From Lasiosphaeris hirsuta (lineage: Eukaryota > Ascomycota > Sordariomycetes > Sordariales > Lasiosphaeriaceae), in the NCBI GenBank assembly GCA_030549175.1, contig JAUKUA010000002.1, positions 4,526,001 through 4,590,000 of the forward strand: a DNA stretch of 64,000 nucleotides, given 5' to 3'. Positions 1-11,259 of the stretch are shown here, in pieces. Numbering within the stretch: position 1 is the stretch's first letter; every line of letters starts with the position of its first letter. The notes beneath the pieces were generated by a model that made no database searches, was not told where the DNA came from, and saw only the letters and a program-made list of their open reading frames with translations. Position numbers and translations under genes: made by a program.

Positions 1-1
1 G

Positions 2-3000
2 CCGACATCAGCCCAGGCCCAACCAGGCGCAGCTGCTGGCTCAGACACACCTCCGCTTTCTAATACTCCCCTCCCTCCTTCCCCCTCCGCGACCCCTCCC
101 CCGTCAAAAACCTCACAGCTATCTCGCCGGCTCCGCGATCTCATCCAACAAGAGAAAACTCGCCAGGTCCCCAGCGACGACTCGTCCGACCAGTCAAGCG
201 GATATACTTCTCCTCAACCTAATCCTCATCCCAAACCCCACAAGCCAAAGAGCCTCGTCCCCTTCATCGACGCAATCATGGCTTTCGAAAAGGGTCGCAA
301 ATTTTCGACGGGCACTTCGGTGCACCGTAAACGCCAGATGAGCACGCTCGTCGAAAAGGAAGGCGCCTTCGGCCCTGCCCTGACGGTATGTGATATGATT
401 TATATTCATCAATTGTGTCAACAATCCTACCCAGTTGTGCCCCCGTGCTGTCTGTATGCCTTCCAATTACTTCAGGGCCCGCTTTTTATAGTGACGGGGC
501 GCACATTTCTCCCCATTGTCTCTCTTTTGACGCGGCAGCCTGCTAGGGCTGATCTGCTGTGCTTGGGCATGTTGAGGTTTCCTCCAAACGACTCCGTCAG
601 TCCAGCGCAGACTTGTTCACCAGCTAGCCAGTATTGCCGTGGCTGTCACTGCGTCTTTCTTGCCGGCCCCAGATCCATACTTTTCCAGGCCTCAAACTAA
701 CCAACATGCCCCGCCCCCCAGACGCTGTATCTCGGTATCTCGGCCGTCTTCTCAGACGACCATACTGCCGTCGTCGCCCTGGCTATCCACGACACTACCT
801 ACTTGCTCGACTTCTCGGTCAAGCACATCGTCCTCGACGATGCCATGCGCATGGGTGCCGACCTCATTGCCGACTATATCATCTCCGAAGTCGAGAAGTA
901 CGAGCATGAGAACTTTTCCAAGTTCATCGGCGCCGGTCTCCCTACCACACTCAAGTACATGAGCCCTACGCTTTGCTCCAGGCTCTGGCTCGACACGGAC
1001 ATTGTCCCTATTGTGATGCGCCCTGATGACGAGCACAAGGACAAGAGCTTTTGGGATGTCAAGCGCGTCGACGAGCAGGCTGATTCCATGGCGCGGAAGT
1101 GCATCATGTAAGTGTCTCTAGTTCCTCGTGCCATACAGTGATAGCAGCAACTAATGCCGCGATTTCAGGAACTTTGGTCCCTCGCTTGTTCCTCTCCTCC
1201 AGGTCGGATTCCGAGGTATCGTGCAAACCGACGCCGGCTTTCGTGCCCACCTCACCACTGTCCAAAACCACAAAGATACTTGTGGTCCTGCGACGTGGGA
1301 TTCCATGCTGACGTACGCCAAGAAGCTCCGCGGCAATAAGACGAAGGTTGCTTTCTTCAGCTCTACGCCCCAGGGCGGCGGTGTTGCCCTGATGCGTCAC
1401 GCATTGGTGCGTTTCTCTCGTCTCATGGGTGTCGACCTGACCTGGTATGGTGAGTAAATCCAGTTCCTTCTCTGCATGTAGGAGATCGTAGTAACACCAT
1501 GCTTAGTCCCGAAACCGCGGCCCGGTGTGTTCCGTATCACCAAGAACATCCACAACATCCTTCAAGGTGTCAGCCACCCCGACCAGCGAATCTCCGCCGA
1601 AGAGAAACAGGCTATCATTGACTGGATCACTGAAAACGCCAACCGGTATTGGTTCTCTGAAGGTGGACCATTGTGCCCCCCGGAGCAGGGAGGCGCTGAT
1701 ATTGTGATCGTAAGTAATTCTCTTTGCACCGCTCCCCCCTTTGGTCCCCCCTCCTTTCACACCGTTCCGCCCGACGCTGCAGGAACTGTTGGCACATGAT
1801 CGTGGTGCTGCAGCCCCCCCCCCCCCCCCCCGGCCCCCGGCGCTACGACTCCTTCCCGATGGTGCGACAATCGGATGCTAACATGACATGCACAGATTGA
1901 TGATCCGCAAATGCCCGGCTTGATCCCTCTGATCAAGAAAGTCACCCCTAACCGGCCTGTCTTGTATCGGTCCCACATCCAAATCCGCAGCGACCTCGTC
2001 GCCAAGGCTGGGTCGCCTCAGGCCGATATTTGGGACTTCCTCTGGAGCAACATCCAGGGCTGCGACATGTTCATCAGCCATCCCATTCCTATCTTTGTCC
2101 CCCACAACGTCCCCCGCGAGAAGGTCGTCTATCTTCCCGCCACGACTGATTGGCTCGATGGCCTCAATAAGCACCTGAACAATTGGGACTCGGGCTACTA
2201 TGGTCACCTGTACAATATTGCCTGCCACTCGCAGCGGATGTAAGTGATTGGCTCTGATTGGCTCCCTTGGCAGGCTTGGTGTTCGCTAACCTTATTTTTC
2301 AGGACCGAGCTCAATTGGCCCGCCCGCAAATACATCATCCAGGTCGCCCGTTTCGACCCCGCCAAGGGCATCCCTACCGTCATTGACTCGTATGCCGAGT
2401 TCCGCCGACAATGCGAGAAGGCCAACTACACGGATGTGCCCCAGCTAGTTGTTTGCGGTAACGGCTCAGTTGATGATCCCGACGCAAGCTTGATCTACGA
2501 CCAAACCATGGCCCAACTCGAGACGTACTACCCCGATTTGATCAAGGACATTAGCGTCATGCGCCTTGACCCCAATGACCAGCTGATCAACACGCTGCTC
2601 GCCAATGCCCACGTTGTTCTCCAACTCTCCACCCGTGAGGGTTTTGAGGTCAAGGTTTCGGAGGCTCTCCACGCTGGACGTCCTGTCATTGTGACGGCCA
2701 CTGGCGGTATTCCTCTGCAGGTCAAGGACAAGGTCAACGGCTACCTGGTGACTCCCGGCGACTGGAAGGCTGTTGCCGGCCATCTGATGGATCTCTTCAC
2801 CGACGAGGAATTGCACAAGAAGATGAGCTATGCTGCTCGGACAGGTGTGTCTGACGAAGTTGGCACTGTCGGCAACGCCCTCGGTTGGTTCTACCTGGCG
2901 GCCAAGTGGGCTGAGGTCGGTGTCGAGAGACACGGAAAGGGTGGCCTCAAGGGTAGCGAGAAGTGGGTCAACGATATGGCGCGCGAGGAGGCCAACCTCC

Positions 3001-3086
3001 TCTATGCCGAGGGCGAGAACAGGCTGCCTAGGCACTTTACACAGACGAAGACGGTCTCTGTAAACCCAAAGCCAGCAGATGCTTAA
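2..3086 (+). CDS. ccg-9: Trehalose phosphorylase, CCG-9 type (5' partial)
   Basis: Retaining glycosyltransferase of family GT4 that makes or breaks trehalose using glucose and glucose-1-phosphate; CCG-9 is the clock-controlled Neurospora homologue. Exons are 2..385, 722..1107, 1169..1449, 1507..1709, 1896..2239 and 2303..3086, all in phase; 793 residues are visible and the start lies upstream. A Pro/Ser-rich N-terminus is followed by a conserved core containing STPQGGGVAL, VLYRSHIQIRSDL, IFVPHNVP, and the GT-B acceptor/donor motifs QVARFDPAKGIP and LSTREGFEVKVSEAL (the E-x7-E of GT4), then a C-terminus ending NPKPADA. Intron 1 (386..721, 336 bp) is unusually long for this window, and intron 4 (1710..1895) holds a run of 18 C. 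Family assignment is firm; use of the symbol rests on recognising the family. Confidence 0.93.
1814..1831. repeat. Poly-C tract inside an intron
   Basis: Eighteen consecutive C within intron 4 of the ccg-9-like gene, followed by GG and five more C. It is one of several long G/C homopolymers in the window (see findings). Confidence 0.9.
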
Positions 3087-4215
3087 GGAGGAAAATTAAA
3101 GGTGGGACTAATGAAAAGCGACGAATGAATGTACTTTGAGATGCTGGCTGTTAGTTGTCGTTGCTATGTCTGGTACAGATAAGATACCACGGGTGTTGGA
3201 ACGCACTTGAAATAGAATTACTCTGTTCAGGTTGAGATTGATTGATTCAGTGCGATGCATTGCCGTCGGAGACATATAAGTGAAGATTGTAGGAATTAAA
3301 TGTAGATTTCCAGTCTGTGATTCACTGGCCACAATTCCAACAAGATAAACCATTGTCCAGCCGCAAAGTGAAATAATAGTTACAGACGGCATGCCAATTT
3401 GTTCCTAGCGATGGCAGGCAGAACTATGCACGATGGTATGCTCTACTATCGGTATGGCATAATTAGGTCGGTAGATTTGTTGTCCGGTGATGGCGGGTAA
3501 AATTGCTTGGCGATGACATAGCAGGGCAAATATCTACTGTCTGGTACCAGTCCCCGATCCGCAAATGATATCTATTCAGGTTAGGGGCTGCTACTTAGAA
3601 CAAACCCTCTGCCGTCCATGGATACATACCTTATCCTTAGTGACGGATGGCATGTCAAGGTACCCCTGAGACGGCAGGAAAGTGGCCCGGCGATGAATTA
3701 CTCAAGCGTTAACATGGTATATTTATGATCCGGTGACAGGTGACAGCATCTTGATCTACTTGAGACGGTATATGAACGAAGAGATAGTTCCTTTTGGAGA
3801 AAGCCCTGCCGTCCGCGTTGTGTCCTTCCCTCCGGCCTCCAGCCTTTCTTCGGGTGTTGACGCTGCCATGCTGCGAAGCCCTCCGGGCAGCTTCTTAATG
3901 TGCGAAGGTGCACACGGGGCATTGCGGGAACATGTTGGCGCAATCGCCACAAAGGCATTTCGTCCGTCTTTGTGGTCTCACCCCCCAACGTGAACCATGC
4001 CGATGGTGATGAAGACCCGGCAGCAGACTCCCGTCGCCGGGGACTTCCATCGCCGGAGGACTTCAATCGCTGTGACCGGATGGCGAACTTGTGCGGCGGC
4101 CCGCATTCTGTCTCCATTTGTCTTGATTTTCGTCGGGACGTTCTTTCGACCGACTTCCGTCGCCGTACTCTGCCGTCGTCCGTTCTCTGCCATCGCACAT
4201 TGTTACATTACTTGA

Positions 4216-4236
4216 GGGGGGGGGGGGGGGGGGGGG
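4216..4236. repeat. Poly-G tract (21 G)
   Basis: Twenty-one consecutive G in intergenic DNA. Confidence 0.9.
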
Positions 4237-4424
4237 CCGCGAACAGTTCTTATTTTGGATGCAAACTATCCAACACTCGACACTATAACAGTGAGCCTTT
4301 TGCTTGTGGCTCGTCTCACATTTCACCCGTCTTTCGTCCGAGTGTGTATATCATCGTCGGTATAAAGTCTCCGGTGATGGAAGTCTGCCGTCCGGTCACG
4401 GCGATGAAAGGAATCCTGATGTCT

Positions 4425-4680
4425 ATTGAACTTCTTGAGAAGCCCGATCAGCGTGACTCCGTGAAAGCCCATGCTTTTCTGGACCCGGTCTCGGATGTCG
4501 AAGCCTGAAGTTTCGACCAAGAGCATATCGATCGGACCCATCCACGAAAGCCTTCATAGGCAGGCGAAGGTCGATAGAGATGGTATCGCGGATCTCAAGC
4601 TCCTAGATGGCGACGCGTTGATGGGCGAGAGAGCGCAGCAACCCGATGTTCCAGGTGGCAAAACCCTGGCTGAAGTCCAT
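4425..4680 (-). pseudogene. Possible decayed coding relic
   Basis: Read on the minus strand from ATG 4680, the frame gives MDFSQGFATWNIGLLRSL and onward, then an in-frame TAG, then further protein-like sequence (ELEIRDTISIDLRLPMKAF). A second frame continues with GPIDMLLVETSGFDIRDRV and an amphipathic stretch. Two frames each carrying protein-like sequence around a stop suggest an old gene with a nonsense change and a frameshift. I do not recognise the family. It could also be chance. Confidence 0.25.
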
Positions 4681-4747
4681 TGTCAACTTTGTAATATGGT
4701 TGATTGGGACCTGACGACGACGAGTTAAAGAAAGTGCCGGACTGGGT

Positions 4748-5056
4748 ATGGTGACATGGACTTTGTGGAACCGTGTGACAGTATTTTGTCTCCATGTATA
4801 CAACCTTTGCGATACAGGCTCGGAGTCGGACGACTCAGGTTCGGACGGCTCCGGCTCGGACGACTCAGAGGAAGACAGCGCCGGCTCCCTCTCTATCCAC
4901 CAACTTGTCGCATCAAGAATCTCAACTACCATACACCGTCCCGGCGGTCTGCTCTGCCCCTTCTATCCCCTCAACGTGCCATCACTCCCCAATCTCAATG
5001 ACGGAACCATGCCTGATCACACACCGATGCACGTCCTTGGTGTCGTCCAGCCATGA
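4748..5056 (+). CDS. Ser/Asp-rich ORF, doubtful
   Basis: A 102-residue ORF with an acidic low-complexity centre (SESDDSGSDGSGSDDSEEDS) encoded by imperfect TCGGACGGCTC-like DNA repeats. No domain is recognised, and there is no flanking gene context or clear splice continuation. It may be only a repeat-driven open frame. Confidence 0.15.
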   Translation: MVTWTLWNRVTVFCLHVYNLCDTGSESDDSGSDGSGSDDSEEDSAGSLSIHQLVASRISTTIHRPGGLLCPFYPLNVPSLPNLNDGTMPDHTPMHVLGVVQP

Positions 5057-5896
5057 TACCGTCTGGAAACCAGATAGTCGGACGGTTTGGAGACTTTGGA
5101 TAGCTTTGTATGCCATCGCCACTAACTCAGACGATGAGAGGATTCATCTCAGGGGATCTATTCATTTCCGATAGAGTAGGTGATCTGAAGGGGCCAGAAG
5201 GTGATAAGATTCCCTTCATGGGAGACAATCCGTTACACAGAAGAAGCAGGCTGCTAAAGGCATGATGCATGAGTAAATTGTAGCAGTGTGCGAAGTAATG
5301 GGAGAAAAGAGTGGCATCCTCAAGGCACTCCTTTCTGCGGATCTTTTGTTTTCGGCACGTGAAGATGTGCAAGAGCAATTGTAGGGCACAATTCACGAGA
5401 TTAGAGAAGGGTGACAAGGGCTCACTGTTGCCCCTTCGCTTGCCGTGGTTGCGAAGGAGGTTGAGATGCCACCATTCAACGAGTTGTCGGTAGTGCCTTA
5501 GGTAGGGATAGAGGGGAAAGGGGCTGGATGCAAGGTCACAAAAGCGAGAAAGGAATTTCCTTACTGCTAGGGGACTTGCCAGCCACAAAACGAGAGCCTA
5601 CTTTGCCCTGCTCCTGAATCCTTGTCACCGGTTCCAGCTACACCACCTTTGTCCCATTCTTGGTCCCTACTACACGACCCTTTGCCCATCCTGAGGACCC
5701 ATCACAGTCCCACACATAGCAAGGAACTGACAATAGGCCACCCTGGAGCCTTTCAGCGATGCTGGGTCGTCCATAACCAGAAACACGGGATTCTACGGAT
5801 TCTAGCATTACAACCCGACATCGCGACATTGCTAGTAACACCGCCGGTTCCTATTGCAGTTGCCCGCAACCGTCGTTTTCTACCCCCAGACTTTCC

Positions 5897-5918
5897 AAAA
5901 AAAAAAAAAAAAAAAAAA
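5897..5918. repeat. Poly-A tract (22 A)
   Basis: Twenty-two A on the plus strand, about 80 bp beyond the thymidylate synthase stop; on the gene's own strand this is a T tract in the 3' flank. Confidence 0.85.
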
Positions 5919-5999
5919 CACGCAAACTGACATGACCCTGCCGTTATTCCCACATACACACGCAAAACCCAGCCAAGAAAATGCACATACACAACCCCC

Positions 6000-7080
6000 T
6001 CATACCGACATCTCCATCGCAATCGTCTTGTAGGGGTTGTACCCCTTGATGACAAAGTCCTCGGGGCGCCAGCCGTCGATGCTCCCGTTCTTCTCGCGCG
6101 CGATCTCGAGCTCGGGGAAGTCGCGGGGCTCGCGCTCGAGCTGGGTCTGGAGGGCGTCGACGTGGTTGAGGTAGACGTGGGCATCGCCCATGACGTGGGT
6201 CAGGCTGCCGGGCACGAGGTCGCACACGTGGGCGAGCATGTGGGTCAGCAGGGCGTAGCTGGCGATGTTGAAGGGCACGCCGAGGCCCATGTCGCACGAG
6301 CGCTGGTACAGCTGGCAGTGTAGGTGGCCCTGGGGCTTGGGGGAGGCGTCCGCCTTGCCGTCGCCGTCGGGGGCCGTCTTCTGGGACCGCGGGTACGAGA
6401 CGTAGAACTGTGCGAACATGTGGCAGGGCGGGAGCACCATCTGCGGCAGGTCCTTGGGGTTCCAGGCGCTGAGGATCAGGCGGCGGTCGTAGGGGTTTGT
6501 GCGCAGGGTGTGGATGATGCGGGCCAGCTGGTCGACGCCCTGACCCGTGTAATCCGTCTTGGCATCGACGTACTCGGCGCCAAAGTGGCGCCACTGGAAG
6601 CCGTAGACGGGGCCCAGGTCGCCGACCTCGCGGTGTGTCAGGCCGAGGTTGTCGAGGAAGTCGCGCGAGCCATTGCCGTCCCAGATCTTGACGCCCTTCT
6701 CGCTCAGGGCCAGGGAGGAGGTGTTGGCCTCGATGAACCACAGCAGCTCGGCGATGATGGCGCGCGTAAACACACGCTTGGTTGTGAGGAGAGGTAGGAT
6801 CGGGGTGCCGTTGCGGTTAAGGCTGAACTTGAGCGGTCGCGGGGCGAAGACGGAGTAGGTGCCGGTTCCTGTGCTGGGGGGTTGTCAGTGGTGTCAGTGC
6901 CGGCGATCAGGGGGACATTGCTCCTTACCGGTCGCGGCGGAGCTCCCCATCGCTCAGGATCTCGCGGACGAGCTCGAGGTACTGGTGCTCTTCGTGGTTT
7001 GGACTCGCAGCCTTGGTTTCTGTGGCTTTTGGAATTTCGGCGGCAGGCGCCGCGGGCGCATTGGTTTGCGTCACTGTCAT
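6000..7080 (-). CDS. CDC21: Thymidylate synthase
   Basis: Methylates dUMP to dTMP with 5,10-methylenetetrahydrofolate, the only de novo route to thymidylate. Two exons, complement(join(6000..6873, 6929..7080)), 341 residues; the 55-bp intron starts GTAAGG and ends CCCAG, and phase is kept. After an Ala-rich N-terminus come [10 protein letters not shown] (phosphate-binding Arg loop), [20 protein letters not shown], the catalytic Cys in [11 protein letters not shown], the folate/dUMP-contacting [18 protein letters not shown], and [13 protein letters not shown]. All catalytic landmarks are intact and length is normal. ATG 7080 is the only sensible start in frame. Strongly GC-biased third positions give long shadow ORFs on both strands. 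Confidence 0.97.
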
Positions 7081-8211
7081 TGTTAGATACGGGTGTTGTG
7101 GTGACTTGGAGAGAATCAGATGCGTGCTGTCGAGGTCGTAAAGTGTGTCGCAATGTTTAAAAAAAGGAGGGGCGGGCGTTGCGCCAAGGTACCGTGTGGG
7201 CTCTTTACGCGTGACAGCCCTAGACGACGCGACGCGTTTCGCCCTTTTCAACCCCACCAAATTGACAGCAGCAGAGCGTCACGTGGACTCGCGTGGAAAT
7301 TTCCTTTTACTTCGTTGTGGACATCGCGCACTGACGTCATACTCCTTCCCTGAGGTAAGTCGCAAAAGATACGGACGGCCCAGACCTGCGACTGGCGCTG
7401 TATTGAGTTTGCCTCACGTCGGTCGGCGACATCGGGCGGGGCAGAAATGCATACTGCCCCGGCAAATTTCATCCCGTGTACGTCGGCGAGATCTATTCCC
7501 AGAAGTACAAAGCGCTGAGCAAAATTCGATATGGCCGCTACTCCACCGTTTGGCTAGTCCGCGACTTGTCAAAGCCGTGAGCCAGCTTGCTCCCGCTCAA
7601 TCGGCCCCGCTGGGCATGTTGATACCCCGCGGCCAGGCCAGACCATGACCACCGATTCCGCGCTCTCAAGGTGCTTAGCGCCGAGTCCTATTAGGCGCCG
7701 ACACTCCCATTTTTGAGAGGGGAATCCTAACCCATCTTCGTGGCTCGGAGGGAGCCCGGAAGCCGATGGGCTACAAATACGTTTGCCACCTCGTCTTAGT
7801 AGAACTACGCACTCTATCGCGGCTCTAGATCCTCCCTTTGTCTTGAAGGCTGTCAGGCTTTTGTAGAGGTGTGGGGTTGAGTTATGGAATACAGAAACGG
7901 GCATACTAGGAGCTGCTGTGCTGCAGCCAGGCCCCAAGGAGGTTTAGTTCCATGGTCTGGGTATCTGCGTGAGGTATGGAATGGATCAATGACACTTGTC
8001 GAATGCGGATAGTTCATCCGTAGTCGTATCGTCTATCGCCTTCTGCAACTGCAGAAAGCAAACATGCTCGCAGCTGGCAAGTAAGATCCGGTATTGGCTC
8101 CTTAAAGCACTCATGAAGGCCAGATGAAGAACCTGCTTTGTGTTGTGAAGCAATTACGCTTAAAGAAGACCAGGCTCGGAGTTTAGATGACACTGGCAAA
8201 AAGATTACTCA
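7081..8211. other. Intergenic, promoter side of thymidylate synthase
   Basis: Apart from the kinase relic, no gene is seen. The first 100 bp upstream of the thymidylate synthase ATG must hold its promoter, but no clear TATA or CCAAT box stands out. Confidence 0.5.
7446..7795 (+). pseudogene. SRPK-type serine/arginine protein kinase relic
   Basis: Three short pieces in different frames reproduce the N-lobe of fungal SR-protein kinases in the right order: YCPGKFHPVYVGEIYSQKY then RYGRYSTVWLVRDLS (the glycine-loop region, ending at 7580); RFRALKVLSAESY (the VAIK lysine strand, near 7657-7695); and PIFERGILTHLRGSEG followed by GYKYVCHLV (up to about 7795). GTGAGC after 7577 could be the original intron donor, but the following exon is out of phase and a TAG follows SAESY. 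Nothing of the C-lobe is seen. Loss by frameshift and truncation is therefore likely, and this is not an expressed kinase. Confidence 0.7.
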
Positions 8212-8283
8212 TAGCTGCGGTTGGTTTCGATCCAACGACCTCCGGGTTATGAGCCCGGCGCGCTTCCACTGCGCCACGTAGCT
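8212..8283 (-). tRNA. tRNA-Met (CAT), elongator-like
   Basis: A 72-nt cloverleaf can be folded by hand on the minus strand: acceptor AGCTACG with CGCAGCT (one A-C mismatch), D arm GCGC/GCGC, anticodon stem CCGGG/CCCGG with loop CTCATAA (anticodon CAT), variable AGGTC, T arm GTTGG/CCAAC with loop ATCGAAA, discriminator A. There is no intron. A T5 run (plus-strand A at 8198-8202) lies about 10 nt downstream and fits a Pol III terminator. The internal A box (TGGCGCAGTGG) and B box (GGATCGAAACC) are visible. Confidence 0.92.
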
Positions 8284-9984
8284 TGTTGTGCTGTTCGATG
8301 AAGAAAGGTGTTCCAATTTGAGGTCGTATGGAGCCAAAGTGTGGAGTGTTGAAAAAAAAAACCAACTTTTTTTGTGGCCCCTATTGTCTAAGAGATGATA
8401 CCTGTATCTTTCTCCTTTCGCCAACTTACCATACCTCATCTCCATCACGAGCTAAGGGCCTAATTCAGTGATGCACAAGCAATAGTCCTAGAAATTTAAC
8501 TAGCTCATGTCAAAAATACAATCTTGGCCTGAAGCAACATAGGTGAGCTGGAACACCTCATTGCAGAGAGCAGATAGACTAGCACGCACGAAATTGCGGC
8601 GGCCGGTCCTTGTCTTCACACTGAGAAAGACCACTGACAGTCAAAAATCTTTCCCTTCTCATCAGATTGAAAGGTCACGCATGGTTGCCAATGTCACTTC
8701 ATGCACCCTACTCCCGAAATCCTGTATAACACGACAAGATGCCGTCAACTCATCCTCAAGCAGTTGGTATCTAGTAGCTCAACAATCCGCAGGCCCCATC
8801 ACTCGGGAATTCCAGTATTCGCATACCAACTACTTACGGTAAACCAGCCTTATCTAGGCCAAAAAGCGAACCAAGGCGGCACCCTCCACACAGCTACGCC
8901 CCCACGATACAGCAGATACAGCAGCCTTATCGAGAAGGGATCGCGGGGAGCATATCACTGATATAGGCAAGCTGCTTGATTGGCTGAGCTCACCACCACC
9001 CATCTTGGAGTGCGGTTATGTTGTGATCCAAGGACTAATCTTGATGCAATTGCCTCAATTCATTTGGTGCGGTCCATCAGCCATCGCTCCGTTCATCATT
9101 CACCGCTCGGGTTTCGTTTGGCTAGGCCTGAGCCCCTGAATCAGGGGCAATCAATGTATGGTGAACCCTAACCCTGGATCTTCCAACGTTCAGGAGAACA
9201 AAAGGCTAGCAAGTCAACAAACTCATCCACAAAATTGATCATGACAAAACCACGGCGGGCATTCGAGGAACATCGAATTGAGCCTCTCAGTAGCTACGCC
9301 ACAGCCAAACACGCCTTCGGCGCTGATCCCCTCGTGTTGCCGGAGATGCGGGAGCGCCCGCGGAGATGTGCCATTCCCGTGGGATTCGAAATCCCGGCTG
9401 AGTCATTGGCTGTGTTAGCAATACTGGCCTGATCGCTGCGCGCTTGCCGGCAAAACATGGCGGGCCGAACACGTACAACACGTGTGTGATGTGCTGATTG
9501 AGGCTCACACTGCGCGAGGCCCGTTGCATTTATTACTCCGCGACCAATCGCAGGCATTGTGATCCACGGAGATGTTCAAACTTTTGGCTGCTCTGGCTGG
9601 GCGCGCGACCAACATGCCACCTCGCACAGCGCCCCAGGGTCTCCCCCACCAACCGTAACCTGCTGCGGGACGGAGGGCCACCAATATCGTCGGTAAACCG
9701 CCCCAGCGTACAAGTTCCAGGAACATGCCCGTGTCTAAAAGGAGAAAAGGGAAGAGATCAATAGAACCGAGAGGATGCCCACCATGAAGATGGCATCTCC
9801 GGCGGAGGGAAACCAGAGAATAAATAGCTGCAGATGCGCCCCCGTCATGAGAGCAGCGGACTATCGCACCATTGTCATCACCTCCAACTCAACCGCACTT
9901 GCAGCAAACACCCCCTGACCCAACCCCCTTTGTCAATACATCACAGCAGTTTTTGAGCTCAATAATCCACAGCGCACCTCCATC
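8284..9984. other. Intergenic, upstream of flavohemoglobin
   Basis: No gene supported. The 170 bp before the flavohemoglobin ATG include an A/T element (AATAAATA near 9818) that could serve as a TATA box, followed by a C/A-rich leader typical of fungal 5' UTRs. A CCCTAACCC at 9167 is too short to be telomeric. Confidence 0.5.
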
Positions 9985-11259
9985 ATGGCAGCAGCCCTGA
10001 CCGACGACCAAATCGCCATCGTCAAGGCGACGGTGCCCGTCCTCAAAGAATACGGTAACACCATCACTGACGTCTTCTACAAAAACCTCATCAACGAGAA
10101 CCCCTCTCTGAACAACGTCTTCAGCAAAACCAGCCAAGACACCCTGCGCCAGCCCCGCGCCCTTGCCGGCGCCGTGCTTGCCTACGCGACCTACATCGAC
10201 GACCTGGGCAAGCTAGCCGCAGCCGTGGAGCGAATCGCGCACAAGCACGTCTCGCTCCAGGTCTCGCCCGAGCAGTACGACGTTGTCGGAAAGTACCTGA
10301 TCCAGGCCATCGGCCAGGTGCTCGGGGACGCAGCGACGCCGCCCATCGTCGACGCGTGGACGGCGGCGTACGGCGCGCTTGCCGGTGTTTTTATCGGTCG
10401 CGAGGGCCAGATGTACAAGGCCAACGAGGCCGACGGTTGGAGCGGATGGCGCAAGTTCCGCATCGCGCGCAAGGTTGCCGAGACGGACGCTATCACCAGC
10501 TTTTATCTCGCACCGACTGCGGGGCCCGCCCTGCCGCGCTTCTTCCCCGGGCAGTACGTCAGCTTGCAGGTGCCAGTACCAGCGCTCGGGTATCTGCAGA
10601 GTCGGCAGTACAGCTTGAGCGAGGCGCCCCGCGATGCGGGGGAGTACTACCGCATCTCTGTCAAGAAGGATGAGGGCGACGAGCCCGGCGTGCCGGGCAT
10701 TATTTCCAACATTTTGCATGCAAATTATTCGGAGGGTGATGAGGTAGAGCTGTCGCACCCGCAGGGCGAGTTCTTTGTCGATCCCGGCGATGCCACCAAG
10801 GAGGGGGTTCCGGCGGTGCTTATCTCGGTGGGCGTCGGGGCGACGCCGCTGCTGGCCATCCTGGGCAGCCTGGTGCCGCAGGAGGGGACGGCGAAGAAGC
10901 CCGTGGCGCGGCCTGTCTCGTGGATCCATGCGTCCCGATCAAGCGCCGCGCAACCGTTCACCGGCGAGGTCAACACAATCAAAGCCGGGAACGCAAATGT
11001 CTCAACGCACGTATTCCTTCGGACCATCACCTCCGATAACCAACATGGCGTCGACTACCACTCGGGTGATACGAGGCTCGACCTTGGCAGGCTTGACAAG
11101 GAGAGCGACCTGCATCTCGACGACAAGCGGACCGAGTACTTTGTCTGCGGGCCAGAGGCGTTCATGATTGACCTAAGGCGGTTACTGGTGGACTTTGGGG
11201 TCGACAAGTCGAGAGTGCACCTCGAACTTTTTGCGACAGGAGACGTCCCTGACGAATAG
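9985..11259 (+). CDS. YHB1: Flavohemoglobin (nitric oxide dioxygenase)
   Basis: Oxidises NO to nitrate with O2 and NAD(P)H, protecting against nitrosative stress. Single exon, 424 residues, full length. The globin domain (about 1-150) has Tyr32 at B10 (DVFYKNL), Gln56 at E7 (LRQPRAL) and the proximal His88 in IAHKHVSL. The FAD domain (about 157-265) has SRQYSLSEAP (the RxYS flavin motif). The NAD domain (about 275-424) has VGVGATPLLAILG and FVCGPEAFM. No mitochondrial targeting sequence or C-terminal peroxisomal signal is visible, so a cytosolic form is likely. It stands alone with long intergenic flanks on both sides, and the key residues are all present. Confidence 0.97.
   Translation: MAAALTDDQIAIVKATVPVLKEYGNTITDVFYKNLINENPSLNNVFSKTSQDTLRQPRALAGAVLAYATYIDDLGKLAAAVERIAHKHVSLQVSPEQYDVVGKYLIQAIGQVLGDAATPPIVDAWTAAYGALAGVFIGREGQMYKANEADGWSGWRKFRIARKVAETDAITSFYLAPTAGPALPRFFPGQYVSLQVPVPALGYLQSRQYSLSEAPRDAGEYYRISVKKDEGDEPGVPGIISNILHANYSEGDEVELSHPQGEFFVDPGDATKEGVPAVLISVGVGATPLLAILGSLVPQEGTAKKPVARPVSWIHASRSSAAQPFTGEVNTIKAGNANVSTHVFLRTITSDNQHGVDYHSGDTRLDLGRLDKESDLHLDDKRTEYFVCGPEAFMIDLRRLLVDFGVDKSRVHLELFATGDVPDE

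Larger units (their letters stand above)
3087..5999. other. Gene-poor intergenic region
   Basis: About 2.9 kb between the 3' ends of the ccg-9-like gene and the thymidylate synthase gene, which converge on it. No credible complete gene is seen. It contains many scattered copies of short motifs such as CCGGTGATGG and CTGCCGTC (3250-4400), a 21-G run, a possible decayed coding relic (4425-4680), a Ser/Asp-rich ORF (4748-5056) and a 22-A run just downstream of the thymidylate synthase stop. Confidence 0.6.

Noticed and set aside
5944..6797. Long ORFs on both strands over thymidylate synthase
   Set aside because: They are shadows caused by very GC-rich third positions of the real gene; none has a motif.
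7145..7648. 167-residue plus-strand ORF
   Set aside because: It overlaps the kinase relic in another frame and shows no motif; the recognisable kinase pieces are in different frames.
9167..9175. CCCTAACCC, telomere-like
   Set aside because: Only one and a half repeat units, which occurs by chance; likewise TTAGGG near 62434.
10213..10929. 238-residue minus-strand ORF inside flavohemoglobin
   Set aside because: It is antisense to an intact, fully conserved coding sequence.
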